Shown here in pieces: positions 23,569 through 35,061 of a stretch of 64,000 bases of DNA. The stretch covers positions 3,844,001-3,908,000 of the forward strand of contig CM074699.1 in NCBI GenBank assembly GCA_037367355.1. The letters run 5' to 3'. Made by a program: the position numbers and the translations under genes. The stretch comes from Neoscytalidium dimidiatum (taxonomy: Eukaryota; Ascomycota; Dothideomycetes; Botryosphaeriales; Botryosphaeriaceae). Under the pieces are notes generated by a model. The model saw only the letters and a list, made by a program, of their open reading frames with translations. It was not told where the DNA came from and made no database searches. Every line of letters starts with the position of its first letter. Position 1 is the stretch's first letter.

Positions 23569-24467
23569 TCAGAAGTGCTGCAGCAGTTGATCGTCCGTAA
23601 TACAGCTCCCATCGGCGGCGCCAGAACCGATTTCAGAACAGATAGGAGGAAGAGGGTTTGCGATAATATCTCCGACGTTGTCTGCGTATTCGCCATCGTA
23701 GTTTCCTAGCCAATGGTAAGCATGGAAAGCAAGGGCCGAAATCGTAGTGCATCTTACCCGGCCCGCGGTAATTGCAGTACGACAAGAACATGCTTCCGCA
23801 GTTGGTGATGGCGCAGCCCACAGCGGTTGTCTGCCTCCACACAGCCTGTGTGAAGTGAAGAACGATCGGCTCACTCATCGGCACACTGGCTTGATGCCAA
23901 TATGGACCAAAATCTTTGACCTCCCCATAGAACATGCTCGTGTATGCAGCGGGCGCTGTGCCTTGCCCTGCCTCGCCCATGTTCTGGCCATAATCTCTGC
24001 AAAGACCGGTGAGTAAGCGGCATAGGCCGTTGCGGTTTTCAGGTGCACTTACTTTCCGGAGTTGGTGTGTTGAAACACGCACTGTTGTGCAGATTGCATT
24101 GCCTCTTGCGCCAGCTCGGGGTCCCAAACTACGGAGCAGGTGTTCGTGTGGTTTGCCCGGTGGGCATTATGTAAGGCCAGCCACATCCGGGCTTGAGGGT
24201 CAGTCGGCTGAGCAGTGGCTCCATAGCTGGTTATCTGAGGAACGCATTGCCTGCGATGATTTTCGTAAGCAAGGAAAGATAATAGTATTTGTAAAGGTGG
24301 AGCTCTGGGAAGATCCAAGGCCGATAGAGGGGATGGGATGATCTCTCAAACCAACTTGTCATTGTGTGGGAATTTCTGATGTTGACATACTGTTGAAGCC
24401 TGCTGGCAATGGGGGAAGCCAATGCGGCAGAACAGAGTGTTGCCGCGAAGAGACCGGATGTGCGCAT
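23569..24467 (-). CDS. Secreted CAP/SCP/PR-1-like protein
   Basis: Model: complement(join(23569..23705, 23758..23996, 24053..24250, 24391..24467)), 216 aa; all phases agree and the sum is a multiple of three. Exon 1 encodes a signal peptide (MRTSGLFAATLCSAALASPI). The body is a CAP domain: ALHNAHRANH, SVVWDPELAQEA, QNMGE, then the CAP signature around LHFTQAVWRQTTAVGCAI and CNYRGPGNYDGEYADNV. Cysteines are placed as in the family. Fungal CAP proteins are extracellular and bind sterols or fatty acids; some are virulence-related. The first intron is long (140 bp) but is the only solution that keeps frame. It converges with the FMO gene. Confidence 0.88.
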
Positions 24468-25836
24468 ATTGTCGACTTGTTGAAATGGAGACGAGACTAG
24501 TGAAATGAATATGAAGAGTGTTGTGAGAGTCTGTTTGCCTGAAAGAACGGATTGCTCGGGGGAAGCGATAGCGACTGGGTTGGCTGCAGTGCACCTGAAG
24601 GAACGTCAGAGGCAAGCTCAACTGGGCGGCAGATTGAACAGAGAAGCGGCGTGAGTGATCAATTTGTACGTTGGAGAGCAATGCTGCGGATCTTGCTGAT
24701 CACCTACGTGCGGGGAATAGGGCTATTGTACGAGGCGTCATTTTCAATGTTCGTATGCTCTGCTCGCGGACCGAATTAGGAAACTTCGCGGGCGAGCGTT
24801 CAGGGGAAAATCGCGGTGAACGAGAATTTTTGATGAAGAGTCGCGATCCCTACAGCCCAAAGCCTCAGGGTATATATACTAATAGCATCTTAAAAACAAG
24901 TTTCCGTTATCGCAGCATGCAAAGCTGCCCGAGAAAGTGTTAACGACTATGTTGTTTTCACAGTCGATGATGCGACAGTTAACGGCATGATCGTCGTGCG
25001 CCGGTTCGGAGTTACAGGCGCCGACCGTGCAGCGTCCGCGCGGATCTCAAAAGCCTCCCTGCAGTTCAATTTCACATGTCCGAGGAGCCTAGCCCATCTT
25101 CCACAAAAGCTGGCGTATCCTAGCCCGAATAGCACTAAACCGGTGCAACAAAGAGGATATGCCATTATCTGTCCTGTCGACCAAGCAGAGCAATTGGTAT
25201 AATTGATCATTTTAGAGATATGGTATCAGCTTCTCAGCACGGCTGGCTGGATCTTGTGCTTTCAGCACGCGCATCAGATCAAGAACATGAGGCAATGGAC
25301 CCGCCTTTCACGATGTGAATCATGAACGTACTCTATCGGATGGGTCATCATAAGAGGATCGAGCGTCACAAGCACGGTTAATGGATTTATGGAGTCGGGT
25401 GGAACTGCTCTGCCAGACTGCTTAATACGTCTTTAGATGTCTCTGGATTCACGAGATGCATTGGAGTACGGACATCAAGGGCATTGCAATTTAAAGGAAC
25501 CGAATGGTTACGAATGATTTCGGCTACTGGTGTTCCGTCCGCTCGGCTTGAAGTCCCTACTGTTAAGTGTAGCCTCGTATGTCTCAGGCAGATTTATTAT
25601 TTATTCTCATATTTACTTCACATGTCACACTGACCTGAGTTCGTGGAGTATGATATTCGCTTCCCTACATTTTCCGTACTGGATCGTGTCATCAGGCATA
25701 TTTCGGCTTATTCGGACTCCACTAGCTATATTCGCATCGGACCTTCCTGTGTACTCACCATACAAAAGCAATTATGTCTCGTAAAGCCGAAGTCCGTTTT
25801 AGACGCATGGTTCTCTTATCTGCTATAGAGTATCAA
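24468..25836. other. Intergenic, nothing recognised
   Basis: 1.37 kb. A TATATATAC stretch near 24870 could be a core promoter, but no gene follows on either strand. Short frames show no domain. Confidence 0.5.
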
Positions 25837-27064
25837 TCAGCCAGAACCTAGGAGGGTGCCAGAATGATATACCTTGGGGAATTTGAACCCTCCGGGCATT
25901 AGGCGTTGAAAAGCACCACGCGGATCGTATTTGGCAGCCACCGTACGTTTCTTAGTTTCCTTTTCTGGCCCATAGCTTGCCAGCGGATCTTGAGTCTCAT
26001 ATGCGTAGTTCAAGTACATCCACTCGTTGCCCTTTCCAATAGCATGTGAGAACTCGGTAACATCATCAACTAATTCTTTAGCAGTAGCATGGAACATTAA
26101 ATCCATCTGGGTATCCTGTCAAGTAATTATGATGATAAAGACTGCCCTAAGACTAGTAAGACCTCCGAAGAGGGTAAAAATAGCCAGCACATACCAACAA
26201 GATTTAAGCAGAATCTCTCGAGCCCAAGTACATTGCAATATTTCTCAGCAGGGCGCTGTGCAGAAATTCTGGGTATATGATGAGACTGGGTAGCTGCGAC
26301 CCAATCGCCTTGAATGGATTTGAGTTTGAGCTTTTCCGTCGCGAGCGTGTAGAGATGAAGGGCATGCCGTATGACGCATTCGTCATTCTGAAAGGGGCAA
26401 CTCATAAAGATTTGCCTGGTTGCTAATTAGCTTTGGAAGATATGTTTAGAGGTAGGGAAGAAGGAAACCGAACGAGAATTTGCTAAAGCGAAGGAGAGAC
26501 GTTCAGACGAGGGCCAACTACATACCGGAACCCGTAAGCTGGCTCTAATTGACTGGCTAGACTAGATATATTACTTATGCCAACAGATGAAGCGTTCGAG
26601 ATATTGTCCTGAATAGCGAAAAGCTCGCCGTAGATTAGTGGCCGCTCAAGCGGTTTAGTAGTATAGACCGGAAAGATGAAGATTATAATTTCACCAGCAG
26701 AGCTAATACGGGCGCATGCTGTAAAGAGGATATTTGATATGTTGGGGTCCTTCTCGATGTTGTCTATGAAGTGGACAAAGGCTTTGACATGCTAAGGCAC
26801 AGTGCTATTTCTATAGTACGGAAAGCCGCCCGAGATATCACCTTTTTTTTATCAAAGGTGTTCATGTCGATATTAGTTATGATGCCAAAGCTGAGAGAGC
26901 CACCCTTTGATGCTTACCAGAGGTCGGGGTTTTTTTGCTACGAGATCTGACAATTGGTCAGAGTTACAGCAATAGGTTATGGGACGGATCGGACTGAAGA
27001 GCGATCCGATGGAGAGGTCATATGAAACGGGTGTAATGTGTCCAATTGCCAACTTGCATGGCAT
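25837..27064 (-). pseudogene. FAD-linked oxidoreductase (BBE/berberine-bridge type), degenerate
   Basis: Recognisable from about the substrate/FAD domain to the C-terminus; the first part of the family (about 200 residues with the covalent-FAD region) is missing. Landmarks: NPDLW and GGSLSFGIITNIDM (26880-26930), DNIEKDPNISNILF and EIIIFIFPVYTTKPLERP, NVLGLE, then the BBE tail YLNYAYETQDPLASYG and AAKYDPRGAFQRLMPGGFKF. Lesions: a frameshift in an A8 run (26843-26850 on + strand); in-frame TAG at 26794-26792; a TAA after NPDLW; a TAG shortly upstream of it. Several stops sit where Gln is likely, that is C-to-T changes at CpA. Family members oxidise tailoring intermediates in secondary metabolism. 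It is divergent from the epoxide hydrolase. Confidence 0.8.
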
Positions 27065-27514
27065 AATATGAATGAGAATGAATCATGTTTAAGCTAACAC
27101 TAGCGTATGGCTTACTGATCTCTACCCTGCATCCGGGAAAATACACGAAGAAATAAGAGAATGGAGCTTACACTGACCAATGATACATCACTTAGCGGTC
27201 AGGTCCTGCCTCGTACGAAGATCGATCACGGCCTCTGCTGAGCATCGATTCGTTGGAACGCTGCAAGGATTATGCGGGGAGTCTTACGCGGAAAACGAAG
27301 TTCCGTGTTCCGTCGGCCGCACGATTCGTCTGTGGAATCTCTTTTCTCATAAGGTATAAAATCGTCTCCGCCCTCAATAAATGAACTCCAAATCTTTCAA
27401 GAAGTTCGTCGTTCAGATATCCTTTGGCGTTCCTTGGCCTCTTCCATGATCGTACTGTTGTCTCAGGCACCATTCAGCTCTCCCAAAAAAAAAAATCAAG
27501 AACACCAGGGAATC
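27065..27514. other. Divergent intergenic region between two broken genes
   Basis: 450 bp. The missing N-terminal part of the FAD oxidoreductase would fall here, but I cannot recognise it. It ends in an A-rich leader (27485-27495) just ahead of the epoxide hydrolase ATG. Confidence 0.4.
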
Positions 27515-28963
27515 ATGGAGGAGTCGAATTCTTTCGCAAAGTGCCCTCATGAAACAAGTCCTAAAGCAGACTTGAGGTTATTCAAGATGTCAGTTCCAGA
27601 AGAAGAGAGTCAGAAACTTAAGCAACTTCTGGAGCTTTCTCGCCTCCCGCCTCCTAGCTGGGAGAACTCGAATCAGAGCCCTTATTTTGGAGTAACGCAC
27701 GATTGGATGCAAAGCACTGTCGAGCATTGGTGCAATCATTACAATTGGTACATGCTTCAACATCTCATCGTGTAGTCTACAGACAATTCTAACATTTTGA
27801 TAGGCGTGAATGGGAAGCAAAGTTCAACTCGATTCCGCAATACACTATTAAAGTTGAGGATGACGACGGCCGCACGTATATTCTTCACTTTATGTGCCTC
27901 TTTTCCATGAATCCTTCCGCCGTTCCCATCGTACTACTACATGGATGGCCAGGATCTATCTTTGAGTTTCTTCCTTTGTTGCTTTACCTCCACTCCAGAT
28001 ACCCAACGCCAGAAGCTCTACCGTACCACATCATTGTACCGCACCTAGTTGGGTTTGGATATTCTTCTGCTCCACCACTTGACAAGGACTTCACTTGGAC
28101 AGACAACGCTCGTCTCATTTCAAAGATGATGCACCTATTGGGGTTCGGACAAACAGGTTACGTGGCTTAGGGAGGAGATCTTGGTTCGGCTGTTGCATGT
28201 GCCATCGCTGCATATGACTCGGCCTGCCGACTTGTTCATTTGAACATATTCATTATGCCTCCGCCAACAGGTGTGGATGCAGAAGCAGATATGGTGCAAG
28301 GGCAATATCGGGAAGAAGAAGTACGCGCTCTGGCGGGTGCAAACATGATTCGCACGACTGGTTTTGCCTATGCGCAGCTACAAGGAACGCGGCCGGCAAC
28401 GGCGGGATTCGTCATCGGTAGCAACCCGGTTAGCTTGCTTGCCTGGTATGAAATTCTCAAGCTTGAATCACCATCCGCTTTACTGACTAACAATCAATTT
28501 CTTTTAGGATCGCTGAGAAGATGCTGGCGTGGTCTGACAGCCGTATGCCGCTGTCAGTGGATATAATACTCACTAATGTCTCGCTCTACTGGTTTTCAGG
28601 CTGCTATCCTTCGTCTCAGTGGTGCTACAGAAAGTCGCTTCGCGAGGGAATTAGTACACCCTCGTGGTTGGAGACTGTTCAAGTGCCTGTCGGATACTCC
28701 TGGTTCGAAGGTGAGGCATCAATGGCTTCAAAGCAGTGGATCGACACCTTGAACAAGGTTAAGTGGTATAGGACACATGGAAATGTTTGTCTAAATATTT
28801 TTCTTTAATATTCTCCTCTGCTAGGCTGACTAGGAGGTGCAATTTTTAGGGTGGCCATTTTGCGGCATTGGAACAGCATGAGGAATTCTGGGACCACATG
28901 ACAGCCTTTGAGGTTGAATTCTGGGGAAACTCTGATAGAAATGGTGAAAGGGAAACCGAATGA
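27515..28963 (+). pseudogene. Epoxide hydrolase (alpha/beta fold) with one in-frame TAG
   Basis: Model: join(27515..27747, 27804..28445, 28508..28784, 28850..28963), 421 codons plus stop, introns 56, 62 and 65 bp, all phases consistent. It has an EHN N-terminal domain (FKMSVPEEESQKLKQLLELS), oxyanion HGWPGS, the nucleophile motif GGDLGS (Asp codon 28177-28179), cap-domain SLYWFS, and the catalytic His in GGHFAALE of the last exon. The only lesion is TAG at 28168-28170, directly before GGDLGS, where the family normally has Gln (GYVAQGGD): a single C-to-T change. Everything else, including splice sites, is intact, so inactivation is very recent, a population polymorphism, or a sequencing error. 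Such enzymes open epoxides to diols, which would suit a pathway with an epoxidising FMO. Confidence 0.85.
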
Positions 28964-29842
28964 GTAATTATTTGGACAGTCAACAAATTGTTCAAAATCT
29001 TCGGTGTAACATGGAATCTTTGAAAGAACTATCCATTAGAACAGCGCCTTACCCTCGCATCTCTTCGAGAATCCCATGCTTAAGCTTGCATCACATATCC
29101 CCTCAGTAAACATAGTGAAAAGCTCATGGACAAAGGGATCTGCCTCGGGAACGTGTTCCGGCTAATTCGCTTTGCGGCTATTGTAGCGACGCTGTGGAGG
29201 CAAACGATGGTGCCATGATAGCGGCAGTTGAAGTATCTCATCGCCGGGCTCTAGGTGGCTACAATGGCAAGCAGAGGGGTAGAGGAGTGTAGCATACGGC
29301 AATATGTTTGCTCATCACGGTGATGTAATTGGAGAGTATTATGAGACGGAAAATTTCCAAGAGATTGCTGATGTCATACAATTTGCGTCTCCCTTTAGTT
29401 GCCTAACTGCTAGCGCCGGGAGACGGCGCCACGGGTGCGGAAATGCTAAAATAGAAGCTTTAGGGCCAACCTGTCAATGTACGATCTCCGATCTCAACCC
29501 CTTCGCTTGGATATGACGCACGTAAGTTCGGTCGCATAATCAGTCCGGTCGAATCCGACAATGGGCCCGCGATTCTGGGATGTGGGTGGTCCTTTTATTA
29601 CAAATGAGGTGTGCGAGCTGTCTATACCGCCTGCTACGTGGCGGAAACGATCGACGAATGCGGCGCTCCATTAGCGATACTGGCTTAAGCCACGTACCAC
29701 ACCATCCCCGCACGGCGTTCTCAAATCTCCAGTCGATGCTCTGGGATACACTCTCACTGCCGTCATATTTCCGTCATATACTATGCTTTAAGGTGACCGC
29801 ATTAGTAGTGGCGCAGAGACGGCTGATTCTCTCCCCCAACAT
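28964..29842. other. Intergenic, nothing recognised
   Basis: 880 bp between the epoxide hydrolase and aquaporin genes. Short frames only; no domain and no repeat seen. Confidence 0.5.
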
Positions 29843-31097
29843 ATGTCATCCCCGCTGTCCCTTGTTTCATTGCATCGACTTTCGAATGGAGCCTCGAACG
29901 AACAAGGCGACAAAGAAGCAGGTATGTTTGGCAGAGTAAAGGACAATGCGCCAACGAGCGCATCGGTTCGGGAGCATCGTTTGCCTGTCATAGGGTGGCT
30001 ACCAAATAAAGCCCGAAACCATCTCATCGCTATGATTGGGGAATTCGTTGGGACTTTCATGTTTCTCTTCTTTGCTTTCTCCGCTGTAGAAGCTGCGAAC
30101 GTTGCCGCTGGCGGCTCGGTTCCCGGCCCACCAACGACTGTCAACTACCTCTACATCAGTTTGGGCTTCGGCTTCTCTTTGATGGTGAATATCTGGGTGT
30201 TTTTTCGCATCTCTGGCGGGCTATTCAATCCAGCGGTAGGTATCACGCAAGGCTTCCCCGCAATATTAGCTGATTTCAAGGTGACAACAGGTTACCTTAG
30301 GACTGTGCCTTATCGGTGCTGTCCCGTGGACTCGGGGAGTCCTCACCTTCATCAGCCAGATCATTGGAGGAATCACAGCGGCAGGCATTGTCAAAGTTCT
30401 CTTCCCCGATGCCCCGAATTTCCGCACCACCCTCCAAGGCACATCCATATCGCGCGGACTCTTCATTGAAATGTTTTTGACGACGGAGCTCGTCTTTACC
30501 GTCTTCATGCTCGCTGCCGAAAAGCACAAAGCAACATACCTTGCTCCTATTGGCATCGGCATGGCCCTTTTTGTCGCCGAGCTCTCAGGTCAGTCGCGAC
30601 AGTAATCATATTCTAGTCACAAAAAAGCCTCTTCTAACCTTGTTTCTTCCAGGCGTACCATTTACCGGCGGCAGCCTCAACCCCGCGCGCTCCTTCGGCC
30701 CGGACGTTGCCGAGGGCACTTTTGACGATTACCACTGGATCTACTGGCTGGGCCCTGCACTTGGTACTATCCTTGCCGTCGGTCTGTATCGCCTGATGAA
30801 GAAGCTCGAGTATGAGACGGCAAACCCCGGGCAGGATTTTGACGAGAATGAAGATGCTGTCTTCGACCCAGACCCGGACCCCGCGACCCGCGAGGATGTG
30901 CGGCGACCGGATGCTGGAGCCATTGCTGTGGCAAGTGAATCTGGTAAGTATTCCATCTTTAGGGATCAGTGGAGCTTGGGAGTATAGTTGTCTGACATTT
31001 GGATTTAGAGGCACCTTCTCCTTTACCGGGTCAACATCCGCGGGATAACTTGGTGTTTCAGAGAAGCCCTGAAGTAGAGAACGGGATACGAGCGTAA
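29843..31097 (+). CDS. Aquaporin/MIP channel
   Basis: Model: join(29843..30235, 30291..30588, 30653..30943, 31009..31097), 356 aa; introns 55, 64 and 65 bp, phases agree. Six hydrophobic segments carry the two half-helix motifs: LFNPAVTLGL, interrupted exactly after NPA by intron 1, and SLNPARSFGP in exon 3. The first helix begins IAMIGEFVGTFMFLFFAFSA. The C-terminal tail is acidic and Pro-rich (DFDENEDAVFDPDPDPATRE), probably cytosolic and regulatory. The intact NPA/NPAR pair and the compact loops suggest an orthodox water channel in the plasma membrane rather than an aquaglyceroporin, but selectivity is inference. The start at 29843 is the first in-frame ATG; a later start is possible. Confidence 0.9.
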
Positions 31098-32399
31098 TAA
31101 GTAGCATGACTGTGAGTTCATGACTAATGAGGAACTTGTAACTACGGAAAGGGAGAAGAAATGCTGAGTAGTCCGCTCTATTGGTCCAAATGTTATCTGG
31201 CTAATAAGGGAAATACAGATCATGACCAAGTACTGTGACAAGGTAATTTGCGGTATATACGTAGAAGTAGCATACAAAATCTCCATTGCCTCGCTTCTGT
31301 TCAGCATTTGTTCTTTTTCCCTTTTATAGGAATTGTGTATATGGAAGAAGCTCCTCAGGCCCGCACAGCTTCAGCGCAATGTCTTTGTCTAGCGTCTAGA
31401 TCTTCAGTGATACATATAATAAAGTCTAATTGTAACCGCGATTAATCAATTGGTTGCAGTATTGCTTTCGTGGTTCAGTTGATTAGCCTGGAACGGCGCG
31501 CCAAGCGTGGGACACGGCTGGCATACCATACGTGTTTCGATCGTGCAGCGACTACATGCTGCAGTGGAGCGCCAATACCTGTATCATCATATCATCGGTT
31601 ATCGAGCGGAAAGTGTTCCGTGGAACTGGTATATGGTGGGAATGGAATGCATACTTATCTTAGCTTACTACCGTGCCTCTGGGTAATCGTGCACTGTTAC
31701 GCCGAGACGTAATCCTCGTTTACAACGCTCATCTTCGATCCCTAACACCCTACACACTGGAACTTGAAGTATGCGAACAGTCTAAAAAGTTTCACCGCTA
31801 AGCATTCGAAGTATTCCATCGTCTGTAAGCGTGCTTACGCTACAAGATTTATCAGCCAGCTAATTTAAGCCCTGTTAAAATTATCCTTGACCATATTTGA
31901 TGATGTGGGGTGCGGGAGGAGTATGTGGGGGTAAGAAGCGCGGGGATGGGACGCGGGATACACTGACCAGAATATCTTGCGCATAATACAGCTGGTCATT
32001 CAAAGCCAGCGTGTCGGAGCTTGATCCACAGGAAATGACCTATATCCGCTTATTTTTACCCTTTTAAGCCGCAGTTGACAACACTTACGCGCTACTGGTC
32101 GCACCTCACTGGAAGCGACCTTGCCTCGGACCCTGCTTGCTCGTACAATGTGAGCACGAGGGAACAGTTGCGGGAGTACAAACAGTGCGGGGTCTTAGCC
32201 GTTTAAGCGCGTGGGATGAGACCCGCGGGGTTGGCGGGTATGTTTACCGCGTCCGGCATGGTTGACCTTTTAAAGCCACATTAAGGGACAGGAAGGAGAA
32301 CGGATGGCTTGGATCAGTCGAATTATTCCTTTCTCATCCAACAAAAGTCGGAAATTATCTTCATCTGCATCGAATCATTTTCTCGCCACAGTTAACGAA
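31098..32399. other. Intergenic, nothing recognised
   Basis: 1.3 kb. AT-rich 3' region of the aquaporin, then the promoter of the alcohol dehydrogenase. A frame upstream of the ADH start is continuous with it from 32304, so a slightly longer N-terminus (a possible targeting leader) cannot be excluded. Confidence 0.5.
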
Positions 32400-33676
32400 A
32401 TGCCATCCCTACTTGTGCCTGCGATTCCCGAAACTCAGATTGCGGCCCTTGTTCCTGAGCTCGGCAGCAGCGTCAAGTTTGTAGATAACTATCCGGTGCC
32501 AAAGCCGAGCCGCAATGAAGTTTTAGCGAAGGTACTCTATACAGGTGTCTGCCAGAGTGGTAAGCTGAATTACTTGAGAATAATGCACTGTTGAGTGACT
32601 TCACCGACGCGGGAGACAGATCTACATACGCGAAACGGAACGGCTTCCGGACCAGACGGCGAGCCCATAACGAAAGTTAAACTTCCACATGTTGGAGGGC
32701 ATGAAGGTGTCGGAAAGATTGTCGCATTGGGACCGGACTGTGACGATGACATCAAGGTGGGCAGTATCGTCGGCATTAGATTTGCAAGTCGAATTTGCAG
32801 GCGTTGTGAGTTCTGTCTGGCCGGTACGGAACAATACTGTATCAAGAGCACGAATCACCTGCATCATGAGGATGGCAGCTTCCAGGAGTATATCGCCCTG
32901 GACGCGGGCTACCTCACCATTCTTCCAGATGATGTCGATCCGGCTATTGTAGGTCCGGTACTGTGCGCGGGATTAACATCATACAAGGTGATATTTTCTC
33001 GTCTGGAATACCAATTCTCAAGATGCTAACAAATCCTTTAGGCCGTTAAGAATGCGAATATCAACGCTGGGGACTCGGTTGTGGTGGTCGGCGCAGGAGG
33101 AGGGTTGGGTCACCTAGCAGGTAGGTGTGCAAGCTGAGCTCCGCGAAGCATGTACTCCCAGATTGACTGTTTCCATCAGTACAGTACGCTTGCGCACAAG
33201 GAGCCCTGGTCATTGGTGTTGATGGAGGATCCGCGAAAGGCCAATTCGTCCGATCGGTCGGAGCGCGCGAGTACATTGACTTCGAAGCTACCCCGAACGT
33301 GGTGGAGAGAGTTCGAGAGCTCACAAATGGTGGAGCAAAAGCTGTCGTTGTAGCTGCAGGAAATGCTAGAGCATTTGCTCAGGCCGCCGACATGTTGAAA
33401 GTTGGTGGGACGTTGAGCTGTGTGGGTATTCCTCCTGGAAAGAGCTTCATTGAAGTCCCGATCAGTACAATCGTCATCAAGGGTCTCCACATCACAGGAA
33501 ACCTTGTAGGCTCTCTTAAGGAGTGTCTAGAAGCGGTTGATCTGGTCCGACTTGGATTCATCAAACCAAGGATTTCAATCCGGAACTTCACGGATCTGCC
33601 CGCAGTGTATGAGGAACTTGAGAAGGGTGACGTCGCAGGACGTATCGTACTGAAAGTTGCGAAGGACTTCGAATGA
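32400..33676 (+). CDS. Zinc-dependent alcohol dehydrogenase
   Basis: Model: join(32400..32559, 32620..32987, 33042..33120, 33180..33676), 367 aa; introns 60, 54 and 59 bp, phases agree. It has a GroES-like domain with catalytic-zinc positions GVCQSD and HVGGHEGVGKIVALG; structural-zinc cluster C-x2-C-x2-C-x7-C (ICRRCEFCLAGTEQYC); Rossmann GAGGGLGHLAVQYA spliced across intron 3, then VIGVDGG ending the NAD(P)-specificity strand. Closest by eye to fungal ADH1-type cytosolic enzymes that interconvert primary alcohols and aldehydes. The start ATG 32400 gives the usual length; an in-frame upstream GTG/ATG extension exists. Whether it is metabolic or pathway-specific cannot be told. Confidence 0.92.
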
Positions 33677-33897
33677 TCTTTTTATTGAACACATTTGTGA
33701 TAGCTATTATTGTCTATAGTAAAAGAACGTTGCATAGTGGAGGCCACGGACAACGCTCTCACGTGAATCCTTAGGCCAACACAGTCGCCTACATCTGGTC
33801 GCTAAATGGGTCACTGCCATCTGACCGCCAGCCTCCGCAGCTCTCACACACTAGCACAGAAGCCAGCGTGTAGAAAAACAACACCCTGCCCAATTCC

Positions 33898-35061
33898 CTA
33901 CGCCCGCACCCCAAGCGCCTCATATACGGCCTTCACCAATGCTTTCGTCCTCTCATTCCCGAATCCGACATTATTCATCTTGTTCATCACATAGCCAATT
34001 GCCATCCTTCTCCCCGTATCCGCCAGCCCCAAACTTCCACCCCAGCCACCCCAAAACGCCAGTCCCTCATCCGCCGGTAACCAATCTGCGATCGTATCTT
34101 TCCCACTCAGCCCGAGGCCCAGGCCGATCCGCATAACTTGTCCTGTCACCAAGTCCACACCGCGCACCTGATCCTCGAACACTTTCTTAACCGTGTCCTC
34201 TTTCAACAACCGCACGCCCTCTACCTCCCCACCCAACGCAATCGTCTCCAACATCCTCGCCACGCCCTTCGCATTTCCATGCCCGTTCGCGGCACCAAGG
34301 TCCGCCCGCCGCCACACTGCCGTATTCGCCGCACTCGCATCTGGTGGGGGGCTGCGAAAAGTCTTCGCCGCGATGCTCTCCGGGTTCGCCTGAGGTGGCA
34401 TGGCGCCGTCCAGCGCAGGCGGTGGTACAATATCGGCCACACGGCCCCAATCCTTCTCCTCAGCTCCGATCTGGAAGTCCGCGCCCACGCCTAGTGGGAT
34501 TGCAATGTCATCGGCAACGAATTTTCGCAGCGACTTGCCCGTCACGCGCCGCACGAGCTCGCCAATGAGGTGACCATAGTTCATAGCGTGGTACCCCGAC
34601 TTAGTGCCGGGCTCCCACCACGGCTTCTGCGCGGCCAGCAGCGCCGTGCTCTTTGGCAAGTCGCAGACCTCCTCGAGCGAAAGCTGCTTATCCCAGCCCG
34701 CGACTCCCGACGTGTGCGAGAGGATGTGGCGCACGAGCACGCGGTCCTTGCCCGCAGCGCCGAATTCGGGCCAGTAAGAAGCGACGGGCGCGTCCGGTTC
34801 GAGCTGGCCACGGTCAATGAGAATGAGGGCGGCGAGGGCGGAGATGGCTTTGGTGGTGGACCAGACGTTGGTGATGGTGTCACGGGACCAGGGGCGCGTG
34901 TGGGAAGTGTCGGCGTGGCCGCCGTAGAGGTCGATGACGGGGTGGCCGTCAATGGAGACATAGAAGGTGGCGCCGAGCTCGGCGCCTGAGTCGAGGTGGG
35001 ACTGGAAGAGCTGCTCGACAGCACCGAAGCGTGGGTCGCAAATACCTTGTGTCTTAGCCAT
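33898..35061 (-). CDS. Beta-lactamase-fold serine hydrolase/transferase
   Basis: Intronless, 387 aa. Serine beta-lactamase/penicillin-binding fold: catalytic S68-T-T-K71 (NVWSTTKAISAL), Tyr157 in the SGYHAMNYG segment, and the third box as WGGWGG near the C-terminus, which replaces KTG as in EstB/LovD-like proteins. LSHTSGVAGWD is the conserved region after the first box. No signal peptide, so probably cytosolic. Fungal relatives include esterases and the LovD type acyltransferase; the lack of KTG argues against true beta-lactamase activity. It is convergent with the ADH gene (221 bp apart). The region is strongly C/G-biased at third positions compared with the sequence to its right. Confidence 0.88.
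   Translation of the reverse strand: MAKTQGICDPRFGAVEQLFQSHLDSGAELGATFYVSIDGHPVIDLYGGHADTSHTRPWSRDTITNVWSTTKAISALAALILIDRGQLEPDAPVASYWPEFGAAGKDRVLVRHILSHTSGVAGWDKQLSLEEVCDLPKSTALLAAQKPWWEPGTKSGYHAMNYGHLIGELVRRVTGKSLRKFVADDIAIPLGVGADFQIGAEEKDWGRVADIVPPPALDGAMPPQANPESIAAKTFRSPPPDASAANTAVWRRADLGAANGHGNAKGVARMLETIALGGEVEGVRLLKEDTVKKVFEDQVRGVDLVTGQVMRIGLGLGLSGKDTIADWLPADEGLAFWGGWGGSLGLADTGRRMAIGYVMNKMNNVGFGNERTKALVKAVYEALGVRA

Noticed and set aside
31098..32399. Search for tRNA or other RNA genes in the unique arm
   Set aside because: No B box or tRNA fold found in this or the other unique intergenic regions by eye.
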